A DNA stretch of 39,418 nucleotides from assembly GCF_004912275.1 (NCBI RefSeq), contig NZ_STGY01000068.1, forward strand, positions 1 through 39,418. Direction: 5' to 3'. The stretch comes from Glycomyces buryatensis. Its GTDB lineage: Bacteria > Actinomycetota > Actinomycetes > Mycobacteriales > Micromonosporaceae. The translations under genes and the position numbers were made by a program. Position 1 is the first letter of the stretch. Each line of letters opens with the position of its first letter. Below are positions 7,467 through 16,286 of the stretch, in pieces. The notes beneath the pieces were generated by a model that saw only the letters and a program-made list of their open reading frames with translations, searched no databases and was not told the origin of the DNA.

Positions 7467-8264
7467 ATGTTGGAGCACGACGACAAGGCGAGCCGGTACG
7501 ACCGCGGCATGGAGGTCCTGCGGAAGGTCGGGGGCGAGGACGAGCCGTCGGTCGTGGCGAGCCTGGCCGACATCGCACCGGATCTGGCCCGGTTCACCGT
7601 CGAGTTCCCCTACGGCGACGTCTACTGCCGCCAGACCTTGACGCTGGAGCAGCGGCAGCTGGCCACGATCGGCGCGCTCACCGCGCTCGGATACGCACTG
7701 CCGCAACTGAAGTTCCACATCAACGGCGCGCTCAACGTCGGCTGCACCCGGCGCCACATCGTCGAGGCGATCATGCACGTGGTCGCCTACGCCGGATTCC
7801 CGCCGGCCATCAACGCCCTCAACGTGGCGAAGGAGGTCTTCGCCGCTCGCGAGGAGGCGGTGGACGACGCGGAGGAGGAGGCGCGGATCTGGGAGGGTTC
7901 GCGTTACGACCGCGGCTGGAAGGCCCTGTCGGAGATCGACGGCGAGGCCGGGGAGGCGGTCATCGAGAGCCTCAAGGACATCGCTCCCGACCTGGCGCGG
8001 TACGTCATCGAGTTCGCCTTCGGCGACATCTACATCCGTCCCGGCCTGGACCTGCGATCGCGGGAGATCGTCACCATCGCCGCCTGCACGGCCATGGGCA
8101 GCACGCTGCCGCAGTTGAAGGTCCACATCCACGGGCTGCTCAATGTCGGCGGCACCAAGGAGGAAGTGGTGGAGACGATCCTCCAGATGGCCGTGTACGC
8201 GGGCTTCCCGGCCGCGATCAACGGGATGAACGCGGCGAAGGAAGTGTTCGCCATCCGCGGCTGA
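7467..8264 (+). CDS. Two-domain carboxymuconolactone decarboxylase-like protein
   Basis: A 265-residue protein made of two copies of the all-helical carboxymuconolactone decarboxylase (CMD/AhpD-like) domain, about residues 8-127 and 145-265. Each copy has LADIAPDLARF or LKDIAPDLARY, a GDVY/GDIY turn, LPQLKFHINGALNVG or LPQLKVHIHGLLNVG, and AYAGFPPAIN or AYAGFPAAIN followed by AKEVFA. The CxxC pair of AhpD-type peroxidases is absent, so a decarboxylase or related lyase role is more likely. AAGGAG precedes ATG 7467. It follows the tautomerase, a pairing that suggests metabolism of unsaturated or aromatic acids. Confidence 0.88.
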   Translation: MLEHDDKASRYDRGMEVLRKVGGEDEPSVVASLADIAPDLARFTVEFPYGDVYCRQTLTLEQRQLATIGALTALGYALPQLKFHINGALNVGCTRRHIVEAIMHVVAYAGFPPAINALNVAKEVFAAREEAVDDAEEEARIWEGSRYDRGWKALSEIDGEAGEAVIESLKDIAPDLARYVIEFAFGDIYIRPGLDLRSREIVTIAACTAMGSTLPQLKVHIHGLLNVGGTKEEVVETILQMAVYAGFPAAINGMNAAKEVFAIRG

Positions 8265-8278
8265 CGGAACGAAAGCAG

Positions 8279-8302
8279 CGCGGGAGGCGATCGCCTCCCG
8301 CG
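8279..8302. terminator. Bidirectional terminator-like hairpin
   Basis: A perfect 12-bp self-complementary palindrome (arms 8279-8290 and 8291-8302, centre GGCGATCGCC) is followed by TTCTGCTT. It sits between the plus-strand decarboxylase and the convergent AAA ATPase gene, where a two-way terminator is expected. A second inverted repeat, CCGGACG/CGTCCGG, lies around 8325-8351. Confidence 0.75.
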
Positions 8303-8360
8303 TTCTGCTTGCCTACGAACGGAACCGGACGGTCGATGATCGATCGTCCGGATCGTCCCG

Positions 8361-9506
8361 CTACAGGTACTGGCCGACCTGCTGCATCGGGATCTCCGCC
8401 TCGTGCATGGTCGGGTCGGTGCCGCCGCGGCGGGCGTACAGCTCGGCGAGGGTCATCTCCGTGGACACCGGTTCGCCGTCGAGCCAGTCGCTCGACTCCG
8501 CGGCCGACAGGGCGCCGACCTCGATCTGCGCCAGGCACCTGCCGGGGCGCACCACCGCCGGGTGGAGCCGGTTCAACGGCTCGTTGGTCGTGATCGCCAC
8601 CATGATCTCGCGACCCTGCCCGAGCAGGCCGTCCGTCAGATTCAGCAGCCGCGCCAGCGACTGGCCCGACGCCTCCTTCGCCTCGCCGCGGATGAGCTCG
8701 TCGCAGTCCTCCAGGACCATCAGCCGCCAGCCGTCGCCGCGGCTCTCCCCGTCGCTGAGGTGCAGGTCCATCTCGGAACCGATGATGACCTCCATCAGGT
8801 AAGACGGGTCGGCGAAGAACGCCTCCGGATCCAGGACCGTGTCGACCTGGCACCAGTCCCCCCACTCCTGGGCCAGGGCCCGCAGCGCCGTGGTCTTGCC
8901 CGTCCCGGGCGGGCCGTGCAGCAGCACCAGCCGTCCGGCGACCTCCCCGGCCTGCGTCGACATGAGCTTGCCGAGCGCCGCCCCCGACCCGGACGAGTAA
9001 TTCTGCTCGATTTCAGCCCATCGGGGGGCCGCGATGGATCGCGTGGACCGGTACGGGCCCCGCGCGGAGCGGTACCAGAAGCCCATGTCGACCTTGTCGT
9101 CGCCGGGCTCCTCGATCGACCCCGTGCGGTCGGTGACATACGCGGCCACCGCCTCCGCCCGCTCGCGGGTCACCGCGGTGACCACCGCCTGGCCGGTGCC
9201 GTCGCGCCATCGCTGCGTCCGCAGCGTCCAGCCCTCGCCCTGCACGAGCTGCAGGAACGAAGCCCCCGAGATCGAACGCAGGAGAATCCCGCCCTCGGGG
9301 ATCAGGTCGATGTCGTCCGCGACCGAGTCCAGCGTGCGGACCACGGCGTGCGGCTGCTCCCCGGTGACGTAGGCGTCCAGCGCCATGAGGTTGAGCACGT
9401 TCGAGGGGTCGTCCGACCCGTCGAGCGTGTAGTGCATATTGCCGAGCACACCGCCACTTCCTTGCAGCAGGTCCATGATGTCGCCGCGTTTTTCGATGAT
9501 TCCCAT
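8361..9506 (-). CDS. AAA family ATPase (DUF5925-type N-terminus)
   Basis: A 381-residue protein. The C-terminal half is an AAA+ module: Walker A GPPGTGKTT at 198-206, Walker B LMVLEDCDEL at about 262-271, sensor-1-like ITTNEPLNRL at about 305-314 and the VRPGRC arginine region. The N-terminal 180 residues resemble the DUF5925 domain seen on such ATPases in actinomycetes; this is remembered, not tested. The role is unknown; ATP-driven remodelling of a protein substrate is expected. ATG 9506 is chosen; ATG 9476 (MDLLQG) is an alternative, and the frame is open further upstream. No strong ribosome binding site is seen. Convergent with the decarboxylase operon, divergent from the CopD-CtaG gene. 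Confidence 0.85.
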   Translation of the reverse strand: MGIIEKRGDIMDLLQGSGGVLGNMHYTLDGSDDPSNVLNLMALDAYVTGEQPHAVVRTLDSVADDIDLIPEGGILLRSISGASFLQLVQGEGWTLRTQRWRDGTGQAVVTAVTRERAEAVAAYVTDRTGSIEEPGDDKVDMGFWYRSARGPYRSTRSIAAPRWAEIEQNYSSGSGAALGKLMSTQAGEVAGRLVLLHGPPGTGKTTALRALAQEWGDWCQVDTVLDPEAFFADPSYLMEVIIGSEMDLHLSDGESRGDGWRLMVLEDCDELIRGEAKEASGQSLARLLNLTDGLLGQGREIMVAITTNEPLNRLHPAVVRPGRCLAQIEVGALSAAESSDWLDGEPVSTEMTLAELYARRGGTDPTMHEAEIPMQQVGQYL

Positions 9507-9623
9507 TGCGATCCAGAATGCCTTATGGCCCCGACATACCGGATGCGCGGTGGCACGGCCCGCCAGGGGGTTCTTCGGGACAAAAAGCCCCACCCGGTGG
9601 GGCGTGAGCTGGAACATTCAGCC

Positions 9624-11690
9624 ATGCTGGGTGCTGTGAGCACCTCGACCGAGACCAGCGAAAACACCGCCGCCACCATACCCGGCGGCAGTGCTCGGAC
9701 TCCCCTCGGCCCGAACGAGCCGGGTCGCAGCGGATGGCGTGCGCTTGCCGCCTTCGCCGCGGCCATTGCCGGCGCGCTCGCCGCTGTTCTCGCCCTCGAA
9801 CTGGGCGGCGCGGTCGCCATCGAGGCGCTGCCCGGACTGTCCACCCCGGACACGGCCGTCACCTGGGCCTCCGGCCTCCTCAAATACGCATATGACCTCC
9901 TCATGGCCGTCGCCTGCGGCTGCCTCATCGCCGCCGCCTTCTTCCTGCCCGGACGTGAAGGCGACCGCTCCCGCCTCGCCGCCCAATCGTGGCGGTGGCT
10001 GCGCGTCGGGGCCCTCGCCACCGGCCTCTGGGCGCTCGTCGCACTCGCCCGCGTCCCCGTCGATTACGCCGACACGTTCACGCTCTCCTTTCCCGATATC
10101 ACCCTCCCGGGCACCTGGTCGTACCTGACTCAGTCCGAACAGGGCCAGAGCGTCGCCCTTGCCGCGCTCCTCGCCGCCGCCGCGACCGCCGTGGCCGCTC
10201 GCTCCTTCACCGTCGTCGGCGCCGCCTGCGCCGCCGTCCTCGCCATCGCCGCCGCCGTCCCCCCGGTCTTCAGCGGGCACTCCGCCGCGAACGGCAACCA
10301 CCAGATCGCCGTCGACGCGCTCCTCATCCACGTCGTCGCCGCCGCGTTCTGGGCCGGCGGCCTGTTCGCGCTGTTCATCGCCCGCCGCAGCCCGGCCGTC
10401 GCCGCCCGCCGCTACTCCGCCACCGCGACCCTCGCCTACCCGGCCATCGCCGCCTCCGGCCTGATCGTGTTCGTCGCCAACGTCGCGATCACCGACCTGT
10501 GGGAGAGCGCCTACGGCCGCATCGCGCTGGCCAAGCTCGCCGTCCTCGCCGTCGGCGGCGTCCTCGGCTGGGCGCACCGCCGCCGCACCCTCCCGGCCGT
10601 CGAAGCCGGGGATCGCCGGGCGTTCATCCGCCTCGCCGCCGTCGAACTGGCGCTCATGGGCATCGCCTTCGGCCTCGCCTCCTCCCTGTCCGTCACGCCG
10701 CCGCCGTCCACCGAACTGCCCGACCCCAATGCCGCGATCCTCGGCTTCGCGACCCCCGGGCCGATGACCTTCTCGTCCGTCGCCCTGGACTGGTATCCGG
10801 CCGTCCTAGTGTGCGCGGCGGGTCTGACACTCGTCGGCTTCTACCTCGCCGGGGTCCGCCGCCTCAAACAAAGAGGCGACTCCTGGCCCTGGTACCGCAC
10901 CGCCCTGTGGATCGCCGGCTGGGCCGTGATCGTCCTGGTCACGTCCACCGGCCTGGGCAAGTACGGCATGGTCCTGTTCAGCGTCCACATGATCCAGCAC
11001 ATGGTCCTGAACATGCTCGCGCCGATCCTGCTCGTCCTCGGCGCGCCCATCACCCTCGCGCTGCGCGCCCTCCGTCCCGACCGCGCCGGCGGCCCCCGCG
11101 AATGGATCCTCGCCTTCATCCACTCGCGCTTCTCCCGGTTCGTCTCCCGGCCGCTGATCGCCCTGGTCATCTACCTGACCAGCCTCTACGTCATGTACTT
11201 CACCGGCATATTCGAGTGGGCCATGCGGGAGCACTTCGGGCACCTGTTCATCACCGCCCACTTCCTCGCCGCCGGCTGCCTCTTCTTCTGGATCATCATC
11301 GGCCCCGACCCCAAGCCGCGCCCGCTCTCCTACCCCGCCAAGGTGCTGCTCTACTTCGTCACCATCGTCTTCCACGCCATCTTCGGACTCACCCTGATGA
11401 TGGGCACCGACCTCATCGCCGCCGACTGGTACACCCAGCTCGACCTGCCCTGGGTGAGCGACCTCCTCGCCGACCAGCGCGCCGGCGGCGGCATCGCCTG
11501 GGCCTTCGGCGAGATTCCCAGCCTCATCATCATCGGCGTCCTCATCGCCCAGTGGTCGCGCTCCGAGGAGCGCGAAGGTCGCCGCCTCGACCGCATGGCC
11601 GACCGCGCCAGCGCCTCCGGCCACCCCGAGGACGACCCGCACGAGGCCTACAACGCCTACCTCGCCGGACTCGACCAGGAACGCCGCTGA
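9624..11690 (+). CDS. CopD-CtaG fusion: copper transport/cytochrome c oxidase assembly membrane protein
   Basis: A 688-residue polytopic membrane protein. Residues 1 to about 350 form a CopD-like domain with eight or so helices, including the FSGHSAANGNHQIAVDALLIH segment whose histidines suit copper binding. Residues from about 375 (PGPMTFSSVALDWYP) to 660 are a CtaG domain with SVHMIQHMVLNMLAPILLVL, AHFLAAGCLFFWIIIGPDP and FHAIFGLTLMMGTDLIA. CtaG delivers copper to cytochrome c oxidase. This fusion is common in actinobacteria. The C-terminus is charged and cytoplasmic. ATG 9624 is used; GTG 9636 is an alternative and no clear ribosome binding site is present. Located in the cell membrane. 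Confidence 0.92.
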   Translation: MLGAVSTSTETSENTAATIPGGSARTPLGPNEPGRSGWRALAAFAAAIAGALAAVLALELGGAVAIEALPGLSTPDTAVTWASGLLKYAYDLLMAVACGCLIAAAFFLPGREGDRSRLAAQSWRWLRVGALATGLWALVALARVPVDYADTFTLSFPDITLPGTWSYLTQSEQGQSVALAALLAAAATAVAARSFTVVGAACAAVLAIAAAVPPVFSGHSAANGNHQIAVDALLIHVVAAAFWAGGLFALFIARRSPAVAARRYSATATLAYPAIAASGLIVFVANVAITDLWESAYGRIALAKLAVLAVGGVLGWAHRRRTLPAVEAGDRRAFIRLAAVELALMGIAFGLASSLSVTPPPSTELPDPNAAILGFATPGPMTFSSVALDWYPAVLVCAAGLTLVGFYLAGVRRLKQRGDSWPWYRTALWIAGWAVIVLVTSTGLGKYGMVLFSVHMIQHMVLNMLAPILLVLGAPITLALRALRPDRAGGPREWILAFIHSRFSRFVSRPLIALVIYLTSLYVMYFTGIFEWAMREHFGHLFITAHFLAAGCLFFWIIIGPDPKPRPLSYPAKVLLYFVTIVFHAIFGLTLMMGTDLIAADWYTQLDLPWVSDLLADQRAGGGIAWAFGEIPSLIIIGVLIAQWSRSEEREGRRLDRMADRASASGHPEDDPHEAYNAYLAGLDQERR

Positions 11691-11772
11691 CCCGGGCCCT
11701 TCGGCGACCGCCCGAGCCCGAACGTAAGCGGAAGTTAAGGACAAAACCTTGCCGCCCACCGGCGCTAATCCG

Positions 11773-11778
11773 TAGCGT
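11773..11778 (+). promoter_or_regulatory. -10 box for a leaderless transcript
   Basis: TAGCGT fits TANNNT and is 7 bases before ATG 11786. No ribosome binding site is present, so transcription probably starts at the start codon. The same arrangement occurs at 17143, 21842 and 29346. Confidence 0.5.
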
Positions 11779-11785
11779 CAAATCG

Positions 11786-12934
11786 ATGAGCGACGCACAC
11801 GAACGGTTCGAAACCCTTGCCGTCCACGCCGGCGAACCCCGGCCCGCCCACGGCGGTTCCGCCGTCTTCCCGATCTACCAGGGCACCGTCTACGAGCAGA
11901 CGGCCACAGGCGGGGTCGGATACCTGCGGTACAGCAACACCCCCTCCCAGGAGTACCTCCAGGACAAACTCGCCGCCCTCGAAGGCGCCGAGGCCTCCAT
12001 CGCCACGGCCTCAGGCATGGCCGCCATCGCCACCGCCCTCCACTCTGTCCTGGCCGCCGGCGACCACGTCATCGTCGCCGGATCCGTCTACGGCGGCACC
12101 CACGCGCTCCTCGCCGACCAGGGCCCCCGCCTCGGATGGACCGCCGACTTCGTAGACTCCACCGACCCGGCCGCCTGGGCCGCCGCGCTCCGGCCCGAGA
12201 CCAAGGCCATCTACACCGAGTCGATCTCCAACCCGCTCGTCGGCGTCGGCGACCTGGCGGGCATCGCCCGCTTCGCCGCCGAACACGGCCTGACGTCCAT
12301 CATCGACAACACCTTCCCGACCCCGGTGCTCTTCCGGCCCCACGCGATCGGATACGACCTGGTCTGCCACTCGGCGACCAAGGCCCTCAACGGCCACTCC
12401 GACATCGTCGCCGGCGTCGTCACCGGCACCGCCGAACGCATCGACCGGGTGCAGGGATTCCTGACCCTCTACGGCGGCAGCATCGACCCGCACGCCGGAT
12501 TCCTGCTCGCGCGCGGCATCAAGACCCTCGCGCTGCGGGTGCGGCAGCAGAACGCGAACGCGATGGCGCTGGCGCAGTTCCTGGAGGGGCACGAGCGGGT
12601 CGCCGAGGTCCGGTACCCGGGCCTGGCCTCGCACCCCGACCACGAGCGGGCCGCGTCGCTGTTCAACGGGTTCGGATCGATGCTGTCGTTCACGCCCGTC
12701 GGCGGCCTGGAGGCGGCCGAGGTGCTGATCAAGGGCCTGCGGCTGCCGTACGCGGCGCCGAGTCTCGGAGGGGTGGAGTCGCTGGTGACGCGCCCGGCGA
12801 TCAGCAGCCACGCCAAGATGAGCCCGTGCGACCGGGTGCTGGCGGGGATCGGGGAGGACCTGGTCCGGTTCTCGTCCGGAATCGAGGCCACTGAGGACCT
12901 GATCGACGACTTCTCGCAGGCACTCGACTTCTGA
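11786..12934 (+). CDS. Cystathionine gamma-synthase/lyase-type PLP enzyme
   Basis: A 382-residue fold-type I enzyme of the Cys/Met metabolism family. Lys199 in CHSATKALNGHSD is the PLP Schiff-base lysine, Tyr102 in GSVYGGTH stacks on PLP, Asp174 in IIDNTFPTP binds the pyridine nitrogen, and RYSNTPSQ (48-55) carries the phosphate-binding residues. The C-terminal PSLGGVESLVTRPAISSHAKM block is characteristic. Reactions in this family include cystathionine gamma-synthase and gamma-lyase, methionine gamma-lyase and O-acetylhomoserine sulfhydrylase; sequence alone does not decide. Start ATG 11786 has no Shine-Dalgarno sequence but a -10 box 7 bases upstream. Single gene. Confidence 0.92.
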   Translation: MSDAHERFETLAVHAGEPRPAHGGSAVFPIYQGTVYEQTATGGVGYLRYSNTPSQEYLQDKLAALEGAEASIATASGMAAIATALHSVLAAGDHVIVAGSVYGGTHALLADQGPRLGWTADFVDSTDPAAWAAALRPETKAIYTESISNPLVGVGDLAGIARFAAEHGLTSIIDNTFPTPVLFRPHAIGYDLVCHSATKALNGHSDIVAGVVTGTAERIDRVQGFLTLYGGSIDPHAGFLLARGIKTLALRVRQQNANAMALAQFLEGHERVAEVRYPGLASHPDHERAASLFNGFGSMLSFTPVGGLEAAEVLIKGLRLPYAAPSLGGVESLVTRPAISSHAKMSPCDRVLAGIGEDLVRFSSGIEATEDLIDDFSQALDF

Positions 12935-13043
12935 GCCCCGATGACGCGGGTCACCGCGGCTTCCATAGGGTTGGCCGCAAAGCCTTACGGCCGGTCCGAT
13001 CCACCGGACGGGCCCGGGCGCGGCGCTCTCTGAGGAGGCTGTG

Positions 13044-13832
13044 GTGCGACCATCCGACCGAATGCTGCTGATCGAACTGGCCGAGCAGGTCAAGGCGATG
13101 AACGAGGGAATCCGGGAAATCCGCGATCAGCAGCACGCGACCGACAAGCGGCTCAAGGCGATCGAGCACGGCTTGGAGCGGACCCGCAAGGTGGTGCGGG
13201 GACATTCGCGGACCGCCTACGCGCAGATCGAGGATCTGCTGGCGCTGTACCGGGAGCTGGACCCGGGGGAGGCGCTGCCCCGGATGCGCGGCTGGGCGGC
13301 CGGGCCGGAGCTGCTGCGCTTCCTGTGCGACGAGGTCGCCACCCGGGAGCGCCGCCAGGTGGTCGAATGCGGTTCGGGGACGACGACCGTGGTGCTGGCG
13401 TATGCGATGCGGGCGCGGGGCGTCGGGGCGGTGACGGCGCTCGAACACGATCCCCACTACGCGGCGGAGACCCGGTGGGAGCTCGCGGAGCGGAACCTGG
13501 AGATGTGGGCCGAGGTGGTCGACGCCCCATTGACTGATGTGGACATAGCTGGGGAGCCCTGGCGCTGGTACGACCTGTCCGGGCTCGACGTCAACGCCGT
13601 GGACCTGCTGCTGGTGGACGGCCCGCCCGGGGCGACGGGGCCGCAGGCCCGGTATCCGGCGCTGCCGCTGCTCGCCGAGCGCCTGGTGGGGGACGCCACG
13701 GTGGTCATGGACGACGCGAACCGATCGGACGAGCGGGCGATCGTGGAACGCTGGACCAACGAGTTCGAGGGCTTCACGGTCCAGTCGCTCCCGCACGAGC
13801 GCGGGACGGCGGTATTGCGCCGCAAGGCATGA
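13044..13832 (+). CDS. Class I SAM-dependent methyltransferase
   Basis: A 262-residue protein. The first 60 residues are helical and probably coiled coil (LAEQVKAMNEGIREIRDQQ). A Rossmann methyltransferase of the Methyltransf_24 type follows: VVECGSGTTTVVLAYAMRA is motif I, VTALEHDPHYAAETRWEL holds the acidic ribose-binding residue, VDLLLVDGPPG is motif IV and ATVVMDDAN is motif V. The substrate is unknown. GAGGAGG at 13032-13038 is 5 bases before GTG 13044; GTG 13041 is also in frame but too close. Its stop lies 31 bases from the convergent pxpC stop. Confidence 0.85.
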   Translation: MRPSDRMLLIELAEQVKAMNEGIREIRDQQHATDKRLKAIEHGLERTRKVVRGHSRTAYAQIEDLLALYRELDPGEALPRMRGWAAGPELLRFLCDEVATRERRQVVECGSGTTTVVLAYAMRARGVGAVTALEHDPHYAAETRWELAERNLEMWAEVVDAPLTDVDIAGEPWRWYDLSGLDVNAVDLLLVDGPPGATGPQARYPALPLLAERLVGDATVVMDDANRSDERAIVERWTNEFEGFTVQSLPHERGTAVLRRKA

Positions 13833-13862
13833 CCGCCCGCCTTGATCCCGTCCGCGCTCGCG

Positions 13863-14747
13863 CTATTCGCTCCAGTGCGGCAAGGGAACCGGGGCGAAGC
13901 GGATCCGCGTCCCCGGCCTCGCCTGGGCGGCCGCCGCCTGCGAGTCCGGTCCGACCACGCCGATGACCGGGTAGCCGCCCGTCGTCGGGTGGTCCGCGCC
14001 GAACAGGATCGGCTGGCCGTTCGACGGCACCTGCAACGCGCCCGCCACGATCCCCTCGCTCTCGAGCTCCGCGTCCGGGTCCACGCGCTGCAATGGCGGC
14101 CCCTCCAGGCGCAGTCCGATTCGGTTCGAGTGCTCGGTAACGGTCCACACGCCGCGCGCGAGCTCCGCCGCCGCTTCCGCCGTGAACCAGTCCAGTCTCG
14201 GTCCCAAATGGAGCTTCATGACGAGCTCGTCGCTGACCCCGGCCCACGGCGCCGGCCACTGCGTCGGCAGCGGCGGGTGCGCCGGGCTCGGCCCCAGTGG
14301 GATGGTGTCTCCGTCCTTGAGCGGCGCCGGTCCCAGCCCCGACAGCAGGCACGTCGAGTGCGAGCCGAGGTTCGACTTCGGATGCAGACCACCGGAAAAG
14401 GCCAGGTACGAGCGGACCCCGACCTCGGCCGCCCCGGCGTCGAGCACCGACCCCGCGACCAGTTTCACAGGCTGGCCCCACGACTCCGGACGCCCGTCGA
14501 CGGTCACCGCGCACGGCGCCCCGCCGACCACGACGGTGACGTCCCGCGTCGCCCGCACCGTGCACCCGGTCAAGGTCGTCTCGAGGGTGCAGGCGGCGGT
14601 CGCATTGCCCGCCAACTGGTTCGCCAAACGCCATGATGGACGATCGGCCGCGCCTGAACGCGGCACCGCCAGGTGCGCCCAGCCGGGGCGACCCCCGTCC
14701 TGGCAGGTCGTCAACGCTCCTGACCGAAGGATCTCGATGTGGCTCAT
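13863..14747 (-). CDS. pxpC: 5-oxoprolinase subunit C (biotin-dependent carboxyltransferase-like)
   Basis: A 294-residue protein of the KipA/PxpC family, the third subunit of the bacterial ATP-dependent 5-oxoprolinase that opens pyroglutamate to glutamate. Family features: the start HIEILRSGALTTCQDGGRPG, VPRSGAADRPSWRLANQL, LVAGSVLDAG, the RSYLAFSGGL motif, and VPSNGQPILFGADHPTTGGYPVIG near the end. ATG 14747 has GGAAT 6 bases upstream. It is last in a pxpA-pxpB-pxpC operon, 55 bases after pxpB. Confidence 0.93.
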   Translation of the reverse strand: MSHIEILRSGALTTCQDGGRPGWAHLAVPRSGAADRPSWRLANQLAGNATAACTLETTLTGCTVRATRDVTVVVGGAPCAVTVDGRPESWGQPVKLVAGSVLDAGAAEVGVRSYLAFSGGLHPKSNLGSHSTCLLSGLGPAPLKDGDTIPLGPSPAHPPLPTQWPAPWAGVSDELVMKLHLGPRLDWFTAEAAAELARGVWTVTEHSNRIGLRLEGPPLQRVDPDAELESEGIVAGALQVPSNGQPILFGADHPTTGGYPVIGVVGPDSQAAAAQARPGTRIRFAPVPLPHWSE

Positions 14748-14802
14748 GCCGATTCCCGCCCGTTCATCATTTCCCGCGGCCCCGCCGCGCCCTGCCCGCG
14801 CA

Positions 14803-15459
14803 TCAGATCGTCACCGTCACGAAGCGCACCCGCGTGCCCGGCACCAGCAGCGCGGCCGGCTCGCGGTGCTCGTTCCACAGCCGCGTAGGATTGGTCATCG
14901 TCGCGATCAGTTGCCACCCGCCGGGGCTCGAACGCGGGTAGACGCCGGTATAGGTCCCGGCCACCGCCACCGAACCGGCGGGCACGGACGTGCGCGGGCT
15001 GTCCCTCCGCGGCGTCCGATAGCGCTCGGGCAGGCCTTCCAGATAGGCGAACCCGGGTGTGAAACCGCAGAACGCCGACTCGTAGTCGACGGCGGAGTGA
15101 ATGCCCGCGACCTCCTCCGGCTCCACGCCCCACAACGCGGCCACCGCCGCCAGGTCCGGTCCGTCGTAGCAGACCGGGATCTCGACGGTCTCGCCGCGCA
15201 CCTCGGCGTCGTCGTTGAGCGCCCACTCGGGGAAGTCGGCGGCCAGAAGCTCCGGCTCGTCGACCCCGTCGACCAGGACGGTCGTCGCACCCGGCACCAG
15301 GTCGGTGGCGTCCAGCAGCCCGTTCACCCGCCGCGCCTGTAGGGCCCGGTAGCAGGCTCGCGCCGCTTCCCCAGTGCCGCAATCGATCAGAACGCCGCGC
15401 GGCCCCGACGGCAGCGCTCGCAGCCACCCGGTCGCCGGGCCGGTCTTTGAAGTACTCAC
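14803..15459 (-). CDS. pxpB: 5-oxoprolinase subunit B
   Basis: A 218-residue protein of the KipI/PxpB family. Seen are the VDGVDEPELL region, IPVCYDGPDLAAVAALWG, HSAVDYESAFCGFTPGFAYL (the signature) and VPAGSVAVAGTYTGVYP followed by a GGWQLI block. PxpB and PxpC form the ATP-dependent partner of PxpA. The GTG start overlaps the pxpA stop by four bases (GTGA), which means translational coupling. The original name KipI refers to a sporulation kinase inhibitor in Bacillus; the oxoprolinase role fits here because all three genes are together. Confidence 0.93.
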   Translation of the reverse strand: MSTSKTGPATGWLRALPSGPRGVLIDCGTGEAARACYRALQARRVNGLLDATDLVPGATTVLVDGVDEPELLAADFPEWALNDDAEVRGETVEIPVCYDGPDLAAVAALWGVEPEEVAGIHSAVDYESAFCGFTPGFAYLEGLPERYRTPRRDSPRTSVPAGSVAVAGTYTGVYPRSSPGGWQLIATMTNPTRLWNEHREPAALLVPGTRVRFVTVTI

Positions 15460-16199
15460 GCGAAGGCCTCCACTTTGATGCCTTGTTTGTCCAATGCGGA
15501 ACGTATGGCCTGAGCGACGGCGACGGCGCCAGCACCGTCACCGTGGACGCAGATCGACTCGGCCGCAACCGGAATCCGCTCACCCCCGACGGCACTCACC
15601 CGGCCGTGCTCGGCCAGATCGAGGGCCTGCGCCACTGCCGCTTCATGACCCAGCAGCGCACCCGGCATTCCGCGCGGGACCAGGCGGCCGCTCGGCAGAT
15701 AGCCCCGGTCGGCGAAGCACTCCCCGATGACCCGCACTCCGGCCGCCTTCGCCGCCGCTTCCAGTTCGGTTCCCGTCTGGCACAGCAGCACTCCCACCCC
15801 CGCGAGAAGCGCCCCTTCGACCACGGCGCGCGCTTGCACACCGTCACGTCCTGCTCGATGATAAAGGGCGCCATGAGGTTTGACATACCGGACCGCACTC
15901 CCTGCGGCTTCTGCGAAGACCCGCAGCGCCCCGATCTGATAGGCGACCTCGGCCGCCAGCTCGAGTGGCGGCACCTCCATCTCGCGCCGCCCGAAGCCGG
16001 CCAGATCGCGGTAGGAGACCTGCGCGCCGATGCTCACCCCCGCGTCGGCGGCGGTCTCGCAGACGCGCATCAAGGTGACCGGGTCGCCGGCGTGAAAACC
16101 GCACGCGACATTCGCGCTGGTCACGATGCGCAACAGCGCGTCATCGTCGGTGAGCTCCCAGCGTCCGAAACCCTCCCCCAGGTCCGCGTTGAGGTCCAT
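15456..16199 (-). CDS. pxpA: 5-oxoprolinase subunit A (LamB/YcsF family)
   Basis: A 247-residue LamB/YcsF-type TIM-barrel-like protein. It starts with the diagnostic DLNADLGEGFGRW, followed by SANVACGFHAGDP, IGAQVSYRDLAGFGRR, VRYVKPHGALYH, GECFADRGYLPSGRLVPRG and a C-terminal ICVHGDGAGAV. The frame runs far upstream, but ATG 16199 matches the family start exactly. First gene of the pxpABC operon, reading away from the GH43-like gene across an 87-base shared promoter region. Confidence 0.93.
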   Translation of the reverse strand: MDLNADLGEGFGRWELTDDDALLRIVTSANVACGFHAGDPVTLMRVCETAADAGVSIGAQVSYRDLAGFGRREMEVPPLELAAEVAYQIGALRVFAEAAGSAVRYVKPHGALYHRAGRDGVQARAVVEGALLAGVGVLLCQTGTELEAAAKAAGVRVIGECFADRGYLPSGRLVPRGMPGALLGHEAAVAQALDLAEHGRVSAVGGERIPVAAESICVHGDGAGAVAVAQAIRSALDKQGIKVEAFA

Positions 16200-16217
16200 G
16201 TCCCAACCGTAACGGAC

Positions 16218-16264
16218 TTGGCATGTGCCGGAACCCTCGGTATCGTTGTGGCAAGCGCTGTCCA
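16218..16264 (+). promoter_or_regulatory. Promoter and LacI-type operator for the GH43-like gene
   Basis: TTGGCA (16218-16223) and TATCGT (16241-16246) are spaced by 17 bases. TGGCAAGCGCTGTCCA at 16249-16264, directly after the -10 box, has an AGCGCT centre with TGG/CCA ends, as in operators of LacI-family sugar repressors of actinomycetes. A smaller GGCA-TG-TGCC repeat overlaps the -35. No lacI gene is in the window. Confidence 0.55.
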
Positions 16265-16286
16265 AGTCGCTAACGATGGAGACGCC

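Noticed and set aside
8403..9617. Long plus-strand open frame opposite the AAA ATPase gene, continuous with the CopD-CtaG frame
   Set aside because: It is a shadow of the minus-strand ATPase, whose Walker motifs fix the true strand. The membrane protein starts at 9624.
14803..16199. Sporulation kinase inhibitor genes kipI/kipA
   Set aside because: All three genes are together in the A-B-C order of 5-oxoprolinase, which is the better supported function.
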